From NCBI RefSeq assembly GCF_000023865.1, contig NC_013159.1, positions 3,250,001-3,314,000 of the forward strand: a stretch of 64,000 nucleotides of DNA, given 5' to 3'. The position numbers were made by a program, and so were the translations under genes. Positions 17,277 to 24,644 of this stretch are shown here, piece after piece. The DNA is from Saccharomonospora viridis DSM 43017 (GTDB lineage: Bacteria > Actinomycetota > Actinomycetes > Mycobacteriales > Pseudonocardiaceae). Below the pieces are notes generated by a model. The model was given only the letters and a program-made list of their open reading frames with translations. It searched no databases and was not told the DNA's origin. Numbering within the stretch: the first letter of the stretch is position 1; every line of letters begins with the position of its first letter.

Positions 17277-18736
17277 AGGCTCACCGCGATGTACTTGGTT
17301 TCCAGGAACTCGTCGATGCCGACGGTGCCGCCCTCCCGGCCGAGACCGGACTGCTTCACCCCGCCGAACGGGGCCGCCGGGTTGGACACGATGCCCTGGT
17401 TCAAGCCCACCATGCCCGTCTCCAGTCGCTCACTGACGCGCAGGGCGCGCTTGACGTCACTGGTGTAGACGTAGCCGACGAGGCCGTACTCGGTGTCGTT
17501 GGCCGCCGCCACGGCCTCCTCCTCGGTGTCGAACACCGAGATCGGCGCGACGGGTCCGAAGATCTCCTCCCGGGCCAGGAGGGCGTCGGTGGGCACGTCG
17601 GTGAGCACGGTGGGCTGGTAGAAGTGGCCGGGGCCGTCGATGGCGGAGCCACCGGTCAGCACTTCCGCCCCGCGCCTGGCCGCGTCCTGGACCAGGGTGT
17701 CCACCTTCTCCACGGCGGCCTGGTCGATGAGCGGCCCCACCACGACGCCGTCCTCGGTTCCCCGCCCGATCGGCAGCGCCGACATGCGTTCGGTGAGTCT
17801 GCGGGCGAACTCGTCGGCGATCCCGCGTTGCACGTAGAACCGGTTGGCCGCCGTGCACGCCTCGCCGATGTTGCGCATCTTGGCTTGCATGGCACCCTCG
17901 ACGGCCGCGTCGAGGTCGGCGTCGTCGAACACGAGGAACGGCGCGTTGCCGCCGAGTTCCATCGACGTACGCAGCACCTTGTCGGCGCACTGTTCCAACA
18001 GCTTCCGGCCGACCGCCGTCGAGCCGGTGAACGACAGTTTGCGTGCCCTGCCGTCGCGGATGAGCGGCTCCATCACCCCACCCGCGTCACTGGTGGTGAC
18101 CACGTTGAGCACGCCCTCCGGCAGGCCCGCGTCCGCGAGGATCTGCGCCAACGCCAACATGGACAGCGGTGTCTGTTCGGCGGGCTTGACGACCATGGTG
18201 CAGCCCGCGGCCACGGCCGGACCGATCTTGCGGGTTCCCATCGCCATCGGGAAGTTCCACGGGGTGATGAGCAGTGACGGACCCACGGGTTGTTTGGTGA
18301 CGAGGACCCGGCCGACGCCGTTCGGTGCCACGGCGTAACCGCCGTCGATCCGCACGGCCTCCTCGGCGAACCAGCGGAAGAACTCCGCCGCGTACGACAC
18401 CTCGCCACGCGACTCCGCCAACGGCTTGCCCATCTCCAGCGTCATCAACAGCGCGAGTTCTTCCTGACGCGCCAACAGCGCCTCGTAGGCCCGCCGCAGG
18501 ATCTCCCCACGCTCCCGCGGCGGATGCGCGGCCCATTCGGCCTGGGCCGAGACAGCGGCATCGAGGGCTGCCTTGCCGTCCTCAGGGGACGCATCCGCCA
18601 CCTCGCACAGCACCTGCCCGGTGGCGGGGTCGTGTACGGCGAACGTGGCCCCGTTCGAAGCCGGTGTCCACTTACCCCCGATGAACAACTGTTTGGTGAC
18701 AGCCTCCACCACACTGGACTCGGTGACCGCGTTCAT
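17273..18736 (-). CDS. NAD(P)-dependent succinate-semialdehyde-type aldehyde dehydrogenase
   Basis: A 487-residue aldehyde dehydrogenase. Evidence: LLITPWNFPMAMGTRKIGPA; cofactor-loop LSFTGSTAVGRKLLEQ; general-base Glu in SMELGGNAPFLV; catalytic Cys in IGEACTAANRFYV; C-terminal PFGGVKQSGLGREGG. The R-rich substrate pocket and the GEACTAANR context are typical of succinate-semialdehyde dehydrogenase (GabD). ATG at 18736 is chosen because AGGGAG lies 5 bases upstream; a GTG two codons earlier is the alternative. It is divergent from a class III aminotransferase with a shared operator, fitting a transaminase-plus-dehydrogenase pathway such as GABA to succinate. Other semialdehydes (malonate, aspartate) are possible. 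Confidence 0.88.
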   Translation of the reverse strand: MNAVTESSVVEAVTKQLFIGGKWTPASNGATFAVHDPATGQVLCEVADASPEDGKAALDAAVSAQAEWAAHPPRERGEILRRAYEALLARQEELALLMTLEMGKPLAESRGEVSYAAEFFRWFAEEAVRIDGGYAVAPNGVGRVLVTKQPVGPSLLITPWNFPMAMGTRKIGPAVAAGCTMVVKPAEQTPLSMLALAQILADAGLPEGVLNVVTTSDAGGVMEPLIRDGRARKLSFTGSTAVGRKLLEQCADKVLRTSMELGGNAPFLVFDDADLDAAVEGAMQAKMRNIGEACTAANRFYVQRGIADEFARRLTERMSALPIGRGTEDGVVVGPLIDQAAVEKVDTLVQDAARRGAEVLTGGSAIDGPGHFYQPTVLTDVPTDALLAREEIFGPVAPISVFDTEEEAVAAANDTEYGLVGYVYTSDVKRALRVSERLETGMVGLNQGIVSNPAAPFGGVKQSGLGREGGTVGIDEFLETKYIAVSL

Positions 18737-18776
18737 GAACACTCCCTAAGTCGCTGATTGCGCCGCTGCGAGTGCC

Positions 18777-18805
18777 ATGCTACGAATATTGTTGACAATC
18801 TACAA
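18777..18805 (-). promoter_or_regulatory. Promoter of the aldehyde dehydrogenase operon with operator in the spacer
   Basis: On the minus strand, -35 TTGTAG (18805-18800) and -10 TAGCAT (18782-18777) are 17 bases apart. The palindromic site ATTGTTGACAAT (within 18787-18800) sits between the -35 and -10 boxes. In the plus direction the same site contains TTGACA (18792-18797), which could serve as a -35 for the aminotransferase, so one operator may control both divergent units. Confidence 0.72.
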
Positions 18806-18944
18806 CCCTGGGTGATGTTCGACCTGGGTGGTGTGCGACGCAGACAGGTCGCTTTCACCGCGTGACATGCACCGAAGGCGGCCCTGGTGACCACACCCTC
18901 ACACACGGTCGTCCTACGCCGCAGCCGCAAAGGAGCACGCTGTC

Positions 18945-20204
18945 ATGGCCCAGCTTTCCCCGATCCTCAAGCAGGCCACACCGGTCGTCGTCGATCACGG
19001 CGAAGGTGCATACCTCTACGACACCGACGGACGTCGCCACCTCGACTTCACCGCGGGCATCGGCGTCACCAGCACCGGCCATTGCCACCCCCGCGTGGTG
19101 CGCGCCGCGCAGGAACAGATCGGCAAGCTGATCCACGGCCAGTACACCACCGTCATGCACCGTCCTCTGCTCGAATTGAGCGAGCGTCTCGGCGAGGTCC
19201 TGCCGAACGGACTCGACTCGCTCTTCTTCGCCAATTCGGGCAGCGAGGCCGTCGAGGCCGCCCTCCGGCTGACCCGTCAGGCCACGGGCAGGCCCAACGT
19301 CGTCGTGTTCCAGGGCGGCTTCCACGGCCGCACCGTGGCGGCGGCGTCGATGACCACCTCCGGCACTCGGTTCAGCGCCGGGTTCTCACCGTTGATGGGC
19401 GGCGTGCACGTGGCCCCGTTCCCCAACGCCTTCCACTACGGCTGGGACGAGAGGACCACCACGGAGTTCGCGCTGCGGGAACTGGATTACCTCTTCGCCA
19501 CCCAGACCTCACCGCAGGAGACGGCCGCGTTCTTCATCGAACCGATGCTCGGCGAAGGCGGTTACGTACCCGCCAATACCGAGTTCTTCGCCGGCTTGCG
19601 ACGCCGCGCCGACGAACACGGCATCCTGCTGGTGATCGACGAGATCCAGACCGGCTTCGGCCGGACCGGGAAGTTCTGGGGACACCAGCACTTCGACGTC
19701 CGACCCGACGTCCTCCTCATCGCGAAGGGACTGGCCAGCGGTTTCCCGTTGTCGGGCATCGCCGCGTCGAAGGAGCTGATGAGCAAGGCCTGGCCCGGTT
19801 CGCAGGGCGGCACCTACGGGGGCAACGCCGTGTCGTGTGCGGCGGCCATCGCCACCCTCGACGTCATCGCCGAGGAGAACCTCGTCGAGAACGCGGCCGC
19901 GCGGGGCAAGCAGTTGCTCGACGGCGCGCGGGCGATCGGCGAGAAGACCCCGGGCATCGGCGACGTGCGCGGCCTCGGCCTGCTGGTGGGTTCGGAGTTC
20001 GTCACATCCGACGGCAAGCCCGACGCCGCGACGGCGCAGGCTGCGCAGCAGGCCGCCGCGCAGAAGGGACTGCTCCTGCTCACCTGCGGACCGTTCATGA
20101 ACGTCGTACGGATGATCCCGCCCCTGGTCGTGACCGCCGAACAGGTGGACGAGGCGCTGGAGATCTGGGCCGACGTCGTCGCATCGGTGACCACCGGCTC
20201 CTGA
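18945..20204 (+). CDS. Class III (omega) aminotransferase, GABA-aminotransferase-like
   Basis: A 419-residue PLP enzyme transferring an omega-amino group to a 2-oxo acid. Evidence: LDFTAGIGVTSTGHCHPRVV; SLFFANSGSEAVEAALRLTR; GGFHGRTVAAAS; the acidic PLP-pyridine contact in LLVIDEIQTGFGRTGKFWG; the Schiff-base Lys in LIAKGLASGFPLSG; and GGTYGGNAVSCAAA. Likely substrates are GABA, beta-alanine or a diaminobutyrate-like compound. ATG at 18945 has AAGGAG 9 bases upstream. The product semialdehyde could be oxidised by the divergent aldehyde dehydrogenase. A DUF3830 gene follows 47 bp downstream in the same operon. Confidence 0.9.
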   Translation: MAQLSPILKQATPVVVDHGEGAYLYDTDGRRHLDFTAGIGVTSTGHCHPRVVRAAQEQIGKLIHGQYTTVMHRPLLELSERLGEVLPNGLDSLFFANSGSEAVEAALRLTRQATGRPNVVVFQGGFHGRTVAAASMTTSGTRFSAGFSPLMGGVHVAPFPNAFHYGWDERTTTEFALRELDYLFATQTSPQETAAFFIEPMLGEGGYVPANTEFFAGLRRRADEHGILLVIDEIQTGFGRTGKFWGHQHFDVRPDVLLIAKGLASGFPLSGIAASKELMSKAWPGSQGGTYGGNAVSCAAAIATLDVIAEENLVENAAARGKQLLDGARAIGEKTPGIGDVRGLGLLVGSEFVTSDGKPDAATAQAAQQAAAQKGLLLLTCGPFMNVVRMIPPLVVTAEQVDEALEIWADVVASVTTGS

Positions 20205-20251
20205 CGCGACTTTGGCCCAGCCCAGCACCGAAGGACCGGCAAGGAGAGGCC

Positions 20252-20749
20252 GTGGCCCGTTACCTCACTATCACGCTCGACAAGCGCGGTGTGTCCTGTC
20301 GTGCCCGACTGCTCGACGACGAGGCCCCACGGACGTGCCAGGCGGTGTGGGACGCACTTCCCCAAAGCGGGGCGGCCTATCACGCGAAATACGCCCGCAA
20401 CGAGATCTACACGCTCGTGCCACCGTTCGCCGACCCGAAACCGGGACGGGAGAACCCGACGGTGACCCCCATTCCCGGCGACGTCGTGTACTTCGGGTTC
20501 GAGGCGTGGGAGATCGGCAATCCCGCCTACGGTTACGACGAGGGCAGCGAGGCGTACAGCGAGAACGGCGCGACGGACCTCGCCCTCTTCTACGGCCGTA
20601 ACAATCTGCTGATCAACGGTGATGCCGGCTGGGTTCCCGGCAACGTGTTCGCCACGATCACCGAGGGATTGGAGGACATGGCCGCCGCCGCGCAGGACCT
20701 GTGGCTACGGGGTGTCGAAGGCGAAACCCTGACGTTCGCCCGCGCGTAG
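20252..20749 (+). CDS. DUF3830 family protein (cyclophilin-like fold)
   Basis: A 165-residue protein matching DUF3830 by its start (RYLTITLDKRGVSCRARLLD), APRTCQAVWDALP, HAKYARNEIYTLVPP, TPIPGDVVYF and the C-terminal region. The family has a cyclophilin-like beta-barrel and tends to occur near amidohydrolases, racemases and aminotransferases. No enzymatic activity is assigned to it here. GTG start at 20252 follows AAGGAGAGG. It lies 47 bp after the aminotransferase and is probably cotranscribed; the hairpin at 20821 ends the unit. Confidence 0.82.
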   Translation: MARYLTITLDKRGVSCRARLLDDEAPRTCQAVWDALPQSGAAYHAKYARNEIYTLVPPFADPKPGRENPTVTPIPGDVVYFGFEAWEIGNPAYGYDEGSEAYSENGATDLALFYGRNNLLINGDAGWVPGNVFATITEGLEDMAAAAQDLWLRGVEGETLTFARA

Positions 20750-20820
20750 TCGGACGGGACGCGCGGCGTCGGTGCCGGTGTCCGTATCCGCCCGCGCAGG
20801 ACAGGTCTCGGTGTCCTCGG

Positions 20821-20855
20821 GGCGGGGACGGCGTGTCGAAAAACACGTTCCCCGC
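20821..20855 (+). terminator. Terminator hairpin after the aminotransferase-DUF3830 operon
   Basis: The sequence GGCGGGGACGGCGTGT pairs with ACACGTTCCCCGCC across an A-rich loop with one or two mismatches or bulges. It lies 70 bp beyond the DUF3830 stop. Confidence 0.6.
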
Positions 20856-21319
20856 CTCGGGGACCGGGTGGCGCGTAAGCCGTGGCCCGCCACGGGTTCG
20901 TGTGACACGGCACGACGAATCACCCGCGTCGAGCGACGGACGGCCCGTGGAGTCGTCGACCGTCCACCCCCACCCTTCACCCGATCAGGTGTTGTTTCGA
21001 TCTTCACTCATCGTACCTACGAGGTAACTCGTTGGTGTCACATCGCGGAAGTCCGTTCGATACGTGAAGACGTAACGCCTGAAGGCCCCGATCAGGGGAT
21101 CACGAATTGTCACGAATGAGCGTAAACGCTGGCCCCTGTGTAAAACCCGAAAGGATTACGTGTTTAGACTGGGGGGATTTCGTTCGGACTCCACTCGAAT
21201 TCCGGGGTCTTTGACACCGAACGCATGGCGGTGGAAATCTCGATCTCGCTTTCGAAAGCGGTGTGCGCGCACCAGTTCCCCGGATTCACAACGAATACCT
21301 CTTGATGAAGGAGTCCCTC
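20856..21319. other. AT-richer intergenic region upstream of the 30-residue gene
   Basis: No gene is supported here. From about 21000 on, base composition becomes more A+T-rich, and the stretch near 21140-21170 (AAAACCCG, GTGTTTAGACTGG) could hold a promoter with -10 TAGACT. It then leads to a clear ribosome binding site at 21307-21313. Confidence 0.45.
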
Positions 21320-21412
21320 ATGCAGATGTTCGTCATGCACGCGACCTACGGCGGCGACATCCTCACCAACGTGCTGGCCGCCCTCGCCCACCTCGTCGGC
21401 TGGCTGATCTGA
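21320..21412 (+). CDS. Small hydrophobic protein, 30 residues
   Basis: The frame encodes MQMFVMHATY, then a hydrophobic stretch (ILTNVLAALAHLVGWLI) to the TGA, likely a membrane-inserted or amphipathic helix. GAAGGAG lies 6 bases before the ATG, the spacing expected for efficient translation. An AT-rich promoter-like region lies upstream, and a 13-bp perfect terminator stem begins 26 bp after the stop, so it looks like an independent transcription unit. I do not recognise the family. Third codon positions are strongly G/C-biased, as in genuine genes of this genome. It is too short for automatic gene calling to be reliable. Confidence 0.6.
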   Translation: MQMFVMHATYGGDILTNVLAALAHLVGWLI

Positions 21413-21437
21413 CGCGAACGGTCGCGACAGGCATGAC

Positions 21438-21476
21438 ACAACGGGGCCGATTCAGGCGCGGAGTCGGCCCCGTTGT
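21438..21476 (+). terminator. Terminator of the small-protein gene
   Basis: A 13-bp perfect stem, ACAACGGGGCCGA paired with TCGGCCCCGTTGT, with a 13-base loop, 26 bp after the stop of the 30-residue frame and about 70 bp before the flavoprotein gene. Confidence 0.78.
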
Positions 21477-21545
21477 CCGCCGGACCACGAAACATGAGAC
21501 GAATTCATAGCCGATAAGACACGGTCCGTACTAGGCTGCTCGCCC

Positions 21546-22928
21546 ATGGGCGACGTAGCGCAGCGGCTGGCCGACATCGTCGGCACGGACAACATGGCAA
21601 GCGGCGACGCCGTCGGTGACGACTACACGGGCGACGAGGCGCTCGTCGGCGAGCGGATCAAGCCCAGGTACGTGGTCAAGCCCGCCACCGCCGAGGAGGT
21701 CGCCGCCATCCTACGGCTGGCCACCGAGGAACGCATACCCGTGACGGCTCGGGGATCGGGCACCGGCCTTTCGGGTGCGGTCCGACCGCACCCCGACGGA
21801 ATGGTCGTCTCCTTCGAGCGGATGAACGCGATCCTCGACATCGACACCACCAACCACGTCGCCGTCGTACAGCCGGGCGTGACACTGTCCGAACTGGATG
21901 CCAAGACCGCGGAGGTCGGCCTCGGTTACACCGTCTACCCCGGGGAGATGAGCGCCAGCGTCGGCGGCAACGTCGGCACCAACGCGGGCGGCATGCGAGC
22001 GGTCAAGTACGGCGTCACCAGAAACAACATCCTCGGCCTGCAAGCCGCGCTCCCCACCGGCGAACTGATCCGCACCGGTGGCCGAACGGTGAAGACCTCG
22101 ACCGGCTACGACCTCACCCAGCTGGTCATCGGCTCCGAGGGCACCCTCGCGCTCGCCACCGAGATCATCGTCAAACTGCACCCCCGACTCCCCCACAACA
22201 CGACGGTGCTCGCACCGTTTCCCACGCTCAACGCGGTGATGCACGCCGTGCCCCGCATCGTCTCCAGCGGACTCGCACCGCACATCCTCGAATACATCGA
22301 CGCGCTGACCATGGCGGCCATCACCCACACCGCGGAACTGTCCCTCGGCATCCCCGACGACGTCCGGGAGGCATCGCAGGCCTACCTGGTGGTGGGACTG
22401 GAAAACCGTGACGCCGACCGCCTCGACGGCGACGTGGCCGTCCTCGGTGACCTCCTCACCGACCTCGGTGCCTCCGACGCCTACGTGCTCGAAGGCACCT
22501 CCGCACGCAAACTGATCGAAGCGCGGGAGAAGGCTTTCTGGACGGCCAAGGCCGCGGGCGCAGACGAGATCATCGACGTCGTTGTGCCACGTTCGGCCCT
22601 GCCCGACTTTCTCACCGAAGCGCAAGCCGCCGCCGCACGCACCGAGTCGGGTGTGGTCGGCTGTGGGCACGCGGGCGACGGCAATGTCCACCTCGCCGTG
22701 TTCCAGAAGGATGAGGGTAAACGGGACCGTTTACTGCACGAGATCTTCGCCGCGGCGATGGAATTGGGTGGTGCCATCTCCGGTGAACACGGCATCGGAC
22801 ATGCCAAGAAGACACACTTCCTCCGTCTGGAGGACCCCGCCAAGATCGAGTTGATGAGCCGAGTGAAGCGGGCATTCGACCCTGCCGGGATCTTGAACCC
22901 CGGTGTGCTCTTCGGCCGGGAGGACTGA
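21546..22928 (+). CDS. FAD-linked 2-hydroxyacid oxidase/dehydrogenase, GlcD-like
   Basis: A 460-residue flavoprotein of the vanillyl-alcohol-oxidase/GlcD family. The PCMH FAD-binding domain shows RYVVKPATAEEVAAILRLA, VTARGSGTGLSGAVRP, YPGEMSASVGGNVGTNAGG and GYDLTQLVIGSEGTLA. The C-terminal cap domain shows GCGHAGDGNVHLAVF and GAISGEHGIGHAKK with metal/substrate His residues. It oxidises a D-2-hydroxy acid (glycolate, lactate, 2-hydroxyglutarate or similar) to the 2-oxo acid. GTACTAG (about 21530) may be the -10 box. The next gene starts 6 bp later, so the two enzymes probably act in sequence on one substrate. Confidence 0.9.
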   Translation: MGDVAQRLADIVGTDNMASGDAVGDDYTGDEALVGERIKPRYVVKPATAEEVAAILRLATEERIPVTARGSGTGLSGAVRPHPDGMVVSFERMNAILDIDTTNHVAVVQPGVTLSELDAKTAEVGLGYTVYPGEMSASVGGNVGTNAGGMRAVKYGVTRNNILGLQAALPTGELIRTGGRTVKTSTGYDLTQLVIGSEGTLALATEIIVKLHPRLPHNTTVLAPFPTLNAVMHAVPRIVSSGLAPHILEYIDALTMAAITHTAELSLGIPDDVREASQAYLVVGLENRDADRLDGDVAVLGDLLTDLGASDAYVLEGTSARKLIEAREKAFWTAKAAGADEIIDVVVPRSALPDFLTEAQAAAARTESGVVGCGHAGDGNVHLAVFQKDEGKRDRLLHEIFAAAMELGGAISGEHGIGHAKKTHFLRLEDPAKIELMSRVKRAFDPAGILNPGVLFGRED

Positions 22929-22934
22929 GAAACC

Positions 22935-24494
22935 ATGGCGATGAACGGCGCGCAGGCACTGATCCGCACACTCGTCGACGCCGACGTGGACGTGTGCTTC
23001 ACCAATCCGGGCACGTCGGAGATGCACTTCGTGGCCGCGCTCGACGACGTGCCCCAGATCCGTGGTGTGCTCGGCCTGGCCGAGGGTGTGGTGACGGGGG
23101 CCGCCGACGGGTACGGGCGCATCGCGGACAAACCGGCCGCGACCCTGCTGCACCTCGGTGCGGGACTGAGTAACGGACTGGCGAATCTGCACAACGCCCG
23201 CCGCGCGAACACCCCGATCGTCAACATCATCGGCGACCACGCGACCTACCACAAACGGTTCGACGCGCCCTTGGAGTCCGACATCGAAGCGGTGGCGGGT
23301 TCGTTGAACGGGTGGATGCGTCGATCGTCGAGCACGGCCGACATCGGCACCGACACGGCGGCGGCGATCGCGGCGGCGCAGGACGCGCCGGGCCGGGTGG
23401 CGACGCTGATCCTGCCCGCCGACGTGTCGTGGGGAGAGGGGGGTACCCCCGCGGCGACGGTCCCGCCGACCCCGCCGCGGACAGTGGCGTCGGACGTCGT
23501 GCGCTCCGTGGCGGAGGTACTGCGCAGCGGGGAACCGGTGGCGCTGCTCTTCGGTGGCCGCGCCTGTCGGGAACGCGGTCTGCGCGCGGTGAGCCGGATC
23601 GCGCAAGCCACCGGGGCCAAGCCGTTCGCCGAGACATTCCCGGCTCGGATGGAGCGCGGCGCCGGCCTGCCGAACATCGAACGGCTCGGATACCTCGCCG
23701 AACAGGTCGCCTACCAACTCGACGGCGTGCGACACGTCATCCTCGCCGGCGCTCGTTCCCCCGTGTCGTTCTTCGCCTATCCCGGCAAGGCCAGTGATCT
23801 CGTGCCCGAGGGCGCACGCGTGCACACCCTGGCCGAGCCGGCCGACGACGTCATCACCGCGCTGGAGGAACTGGCCGACGAGGTGGCCGCCGACGTCGAG
23901 CCGGAACTCGCACCTGCGCAGCGTCCGGAATTGCCGACCGGGGAATTGACGCCACAGAACTGGGCACAGGTGATCGGCGCGCTGCTGCCCGAGAACGCGA
24001 TCATCTCGGACGAGACGAACACCTCCGGTCTGCTCGTACCCATGGCGACCGCCGGAGCCCCACGGCACGACGTGTTGACGTTGACGGGCGGCGCGATCGG
24101 CCAGGGAATGGCCGTGGCCACCGGTGCCGCCATCGCCGCACCGGACCGCCCGGTGATCAACCTGGAGGCCGACGGCAGCGCGGTGTACAACATCTCATCA
24201 CTGTGGACACAGGCGAGGGAGAACCTCAACGTCACCACGGTGGTGCTCAACAACCGCGCGTACGCCATCCTGCGTATGGAGCTGCAGCGGGTGGGCGCGG
24301 AATCTTCCGGACCGAAGGCCAAGAGTCTGTTCGATCTGTCCACACCGGATCTCGACTTCGTGAGCATGGCCGAGGGATTCGGGGTTCCCGCGACGAGGGC
24401 TCGAACGGCCGAGGAACTCGCCGATCAGTTCCGTCGCGCGGTCACGACACCGGGTCCCCACCTCATCGAGGCGATGGTCCCCCCGCTCCTTTGA
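22935..24494 (+). CDS. ThDP-dependent enzyme, benzoylformate-decarboxylase/acetolactate-synthase-like
   Basis: A 519-residue ThDP enzyme. The Pyr domain shows FTNPGTSEMHFV and activating Glu in GVLGLAEGVVTGAADGYGR. The PP domain shows LTGGAIGQGMAVATGAA and the ThDP motif LEADGSAVYN, closing with LNNRAYAIL. The first Gly of the GDG motif is Ala here (EADGS), a variation known in this branch. It would decarboxylate or ligate a 2-oxo acid. The preceding flavoprotein would produce a 2-oxo acid, so a two-step conversion of a hydroxy acid to an aldehyde is a reasonable inference. GGGAGG lies inside the end of the upstream gene. A repeat array and a long palindromic terminator follow directly. Confidence 0.88.
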   Translation: MAMNGAQALIRTLVDADVDVCFTNPGTSEMHFVAALDDVPQIRGVLGLAEGVVTGAADGYGRIADKPAATLLHLGAGLSNGLANLHNARRANTPIVNIIGDHATYHKRFDAPLESDIEAVAGSLNGWMRRSSSTADIGTDTAAAIAAAQDAPGRVATLILPADVSWGEGGTPAATVPPTPPRTVASDVVRSVAEVLRSGEPVALLFGGRACRERGLRAVSRIAQATGAKPFAETFPARMERGAGLPNIERLGYLAEQVAYQLDGVRHVILAGARSPVSFFAYPGKASDLVPEGARVHTLAEPADDVITALEELADEVAADVEPELAPAQRPELPTGELTPQNWAQVIGALLPENAIISDETNTSGLLVPMATAGAPRHDVLTLTGGAIGQGMAVATGAAIAAPDRPVINLEADGSAVYNISSLWTQARENLNVTTVVLNNRAYAILRMELQRVGAESSGPKAKSLFDLSTPDLDFVSMAEGFGVPATRARTAEELADQFRRAVTTPGPHLIEAMVPPLL

Positions 24495-24497
24495 CAT

Positions 24498-24589
24498 CGT
24501 GTCCGCAGCCTGTGTCGTCGTGTCCGCATCGTGCGGTGCGGACACGACGACATAACCTGCGGACACGACGACATAACCTGCGGACACGG
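24498..24589. repeat. 21-bp repeat array, copy 3
   Basis: Forward units begin CGTGTCCGCA at 24498 and 24519. A short centre (TCGTGCGG) follows, then inverted units starting TGCGGACACGACGACATAAC at 24537 and 24558, and a shortened one at 24579. The spacing is exactly 21 bp on the inverted side. The array starts 3 bp after the stop of the ThDP gene and ends at the terminator at 24590. Confidence 0.92.
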
Positions 24590-24625
24590 CTGAGGGTCAC
24601 CGTCCGGCCGGACGGTGACCCTCAG
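24590..24625. terminator. 36-bp perfect palindrome, bidirectional terminator
   Basis: CTGAGGGTCACCGTCCGG is followed at once by its exact complement CCGGACGGTGACCCTCAG. It sits between the convergent ThDP-enzyme and FadB-like genes, 19 bp from the FadB-like stop. Confidence 0.82.
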
Positions 24626-24644
24626 TCCTCAGGCACGAGGCGGC

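Noticed and set aside
18887-20251. Long frame overlapping the aminotransferase gene
   Set aside because: It is an arginine-rich shadow of the aminotransferase and joins the DUF3830 gene in frame only by chance. The true DUF3830 start at 20252 has its own ribosome binding site.
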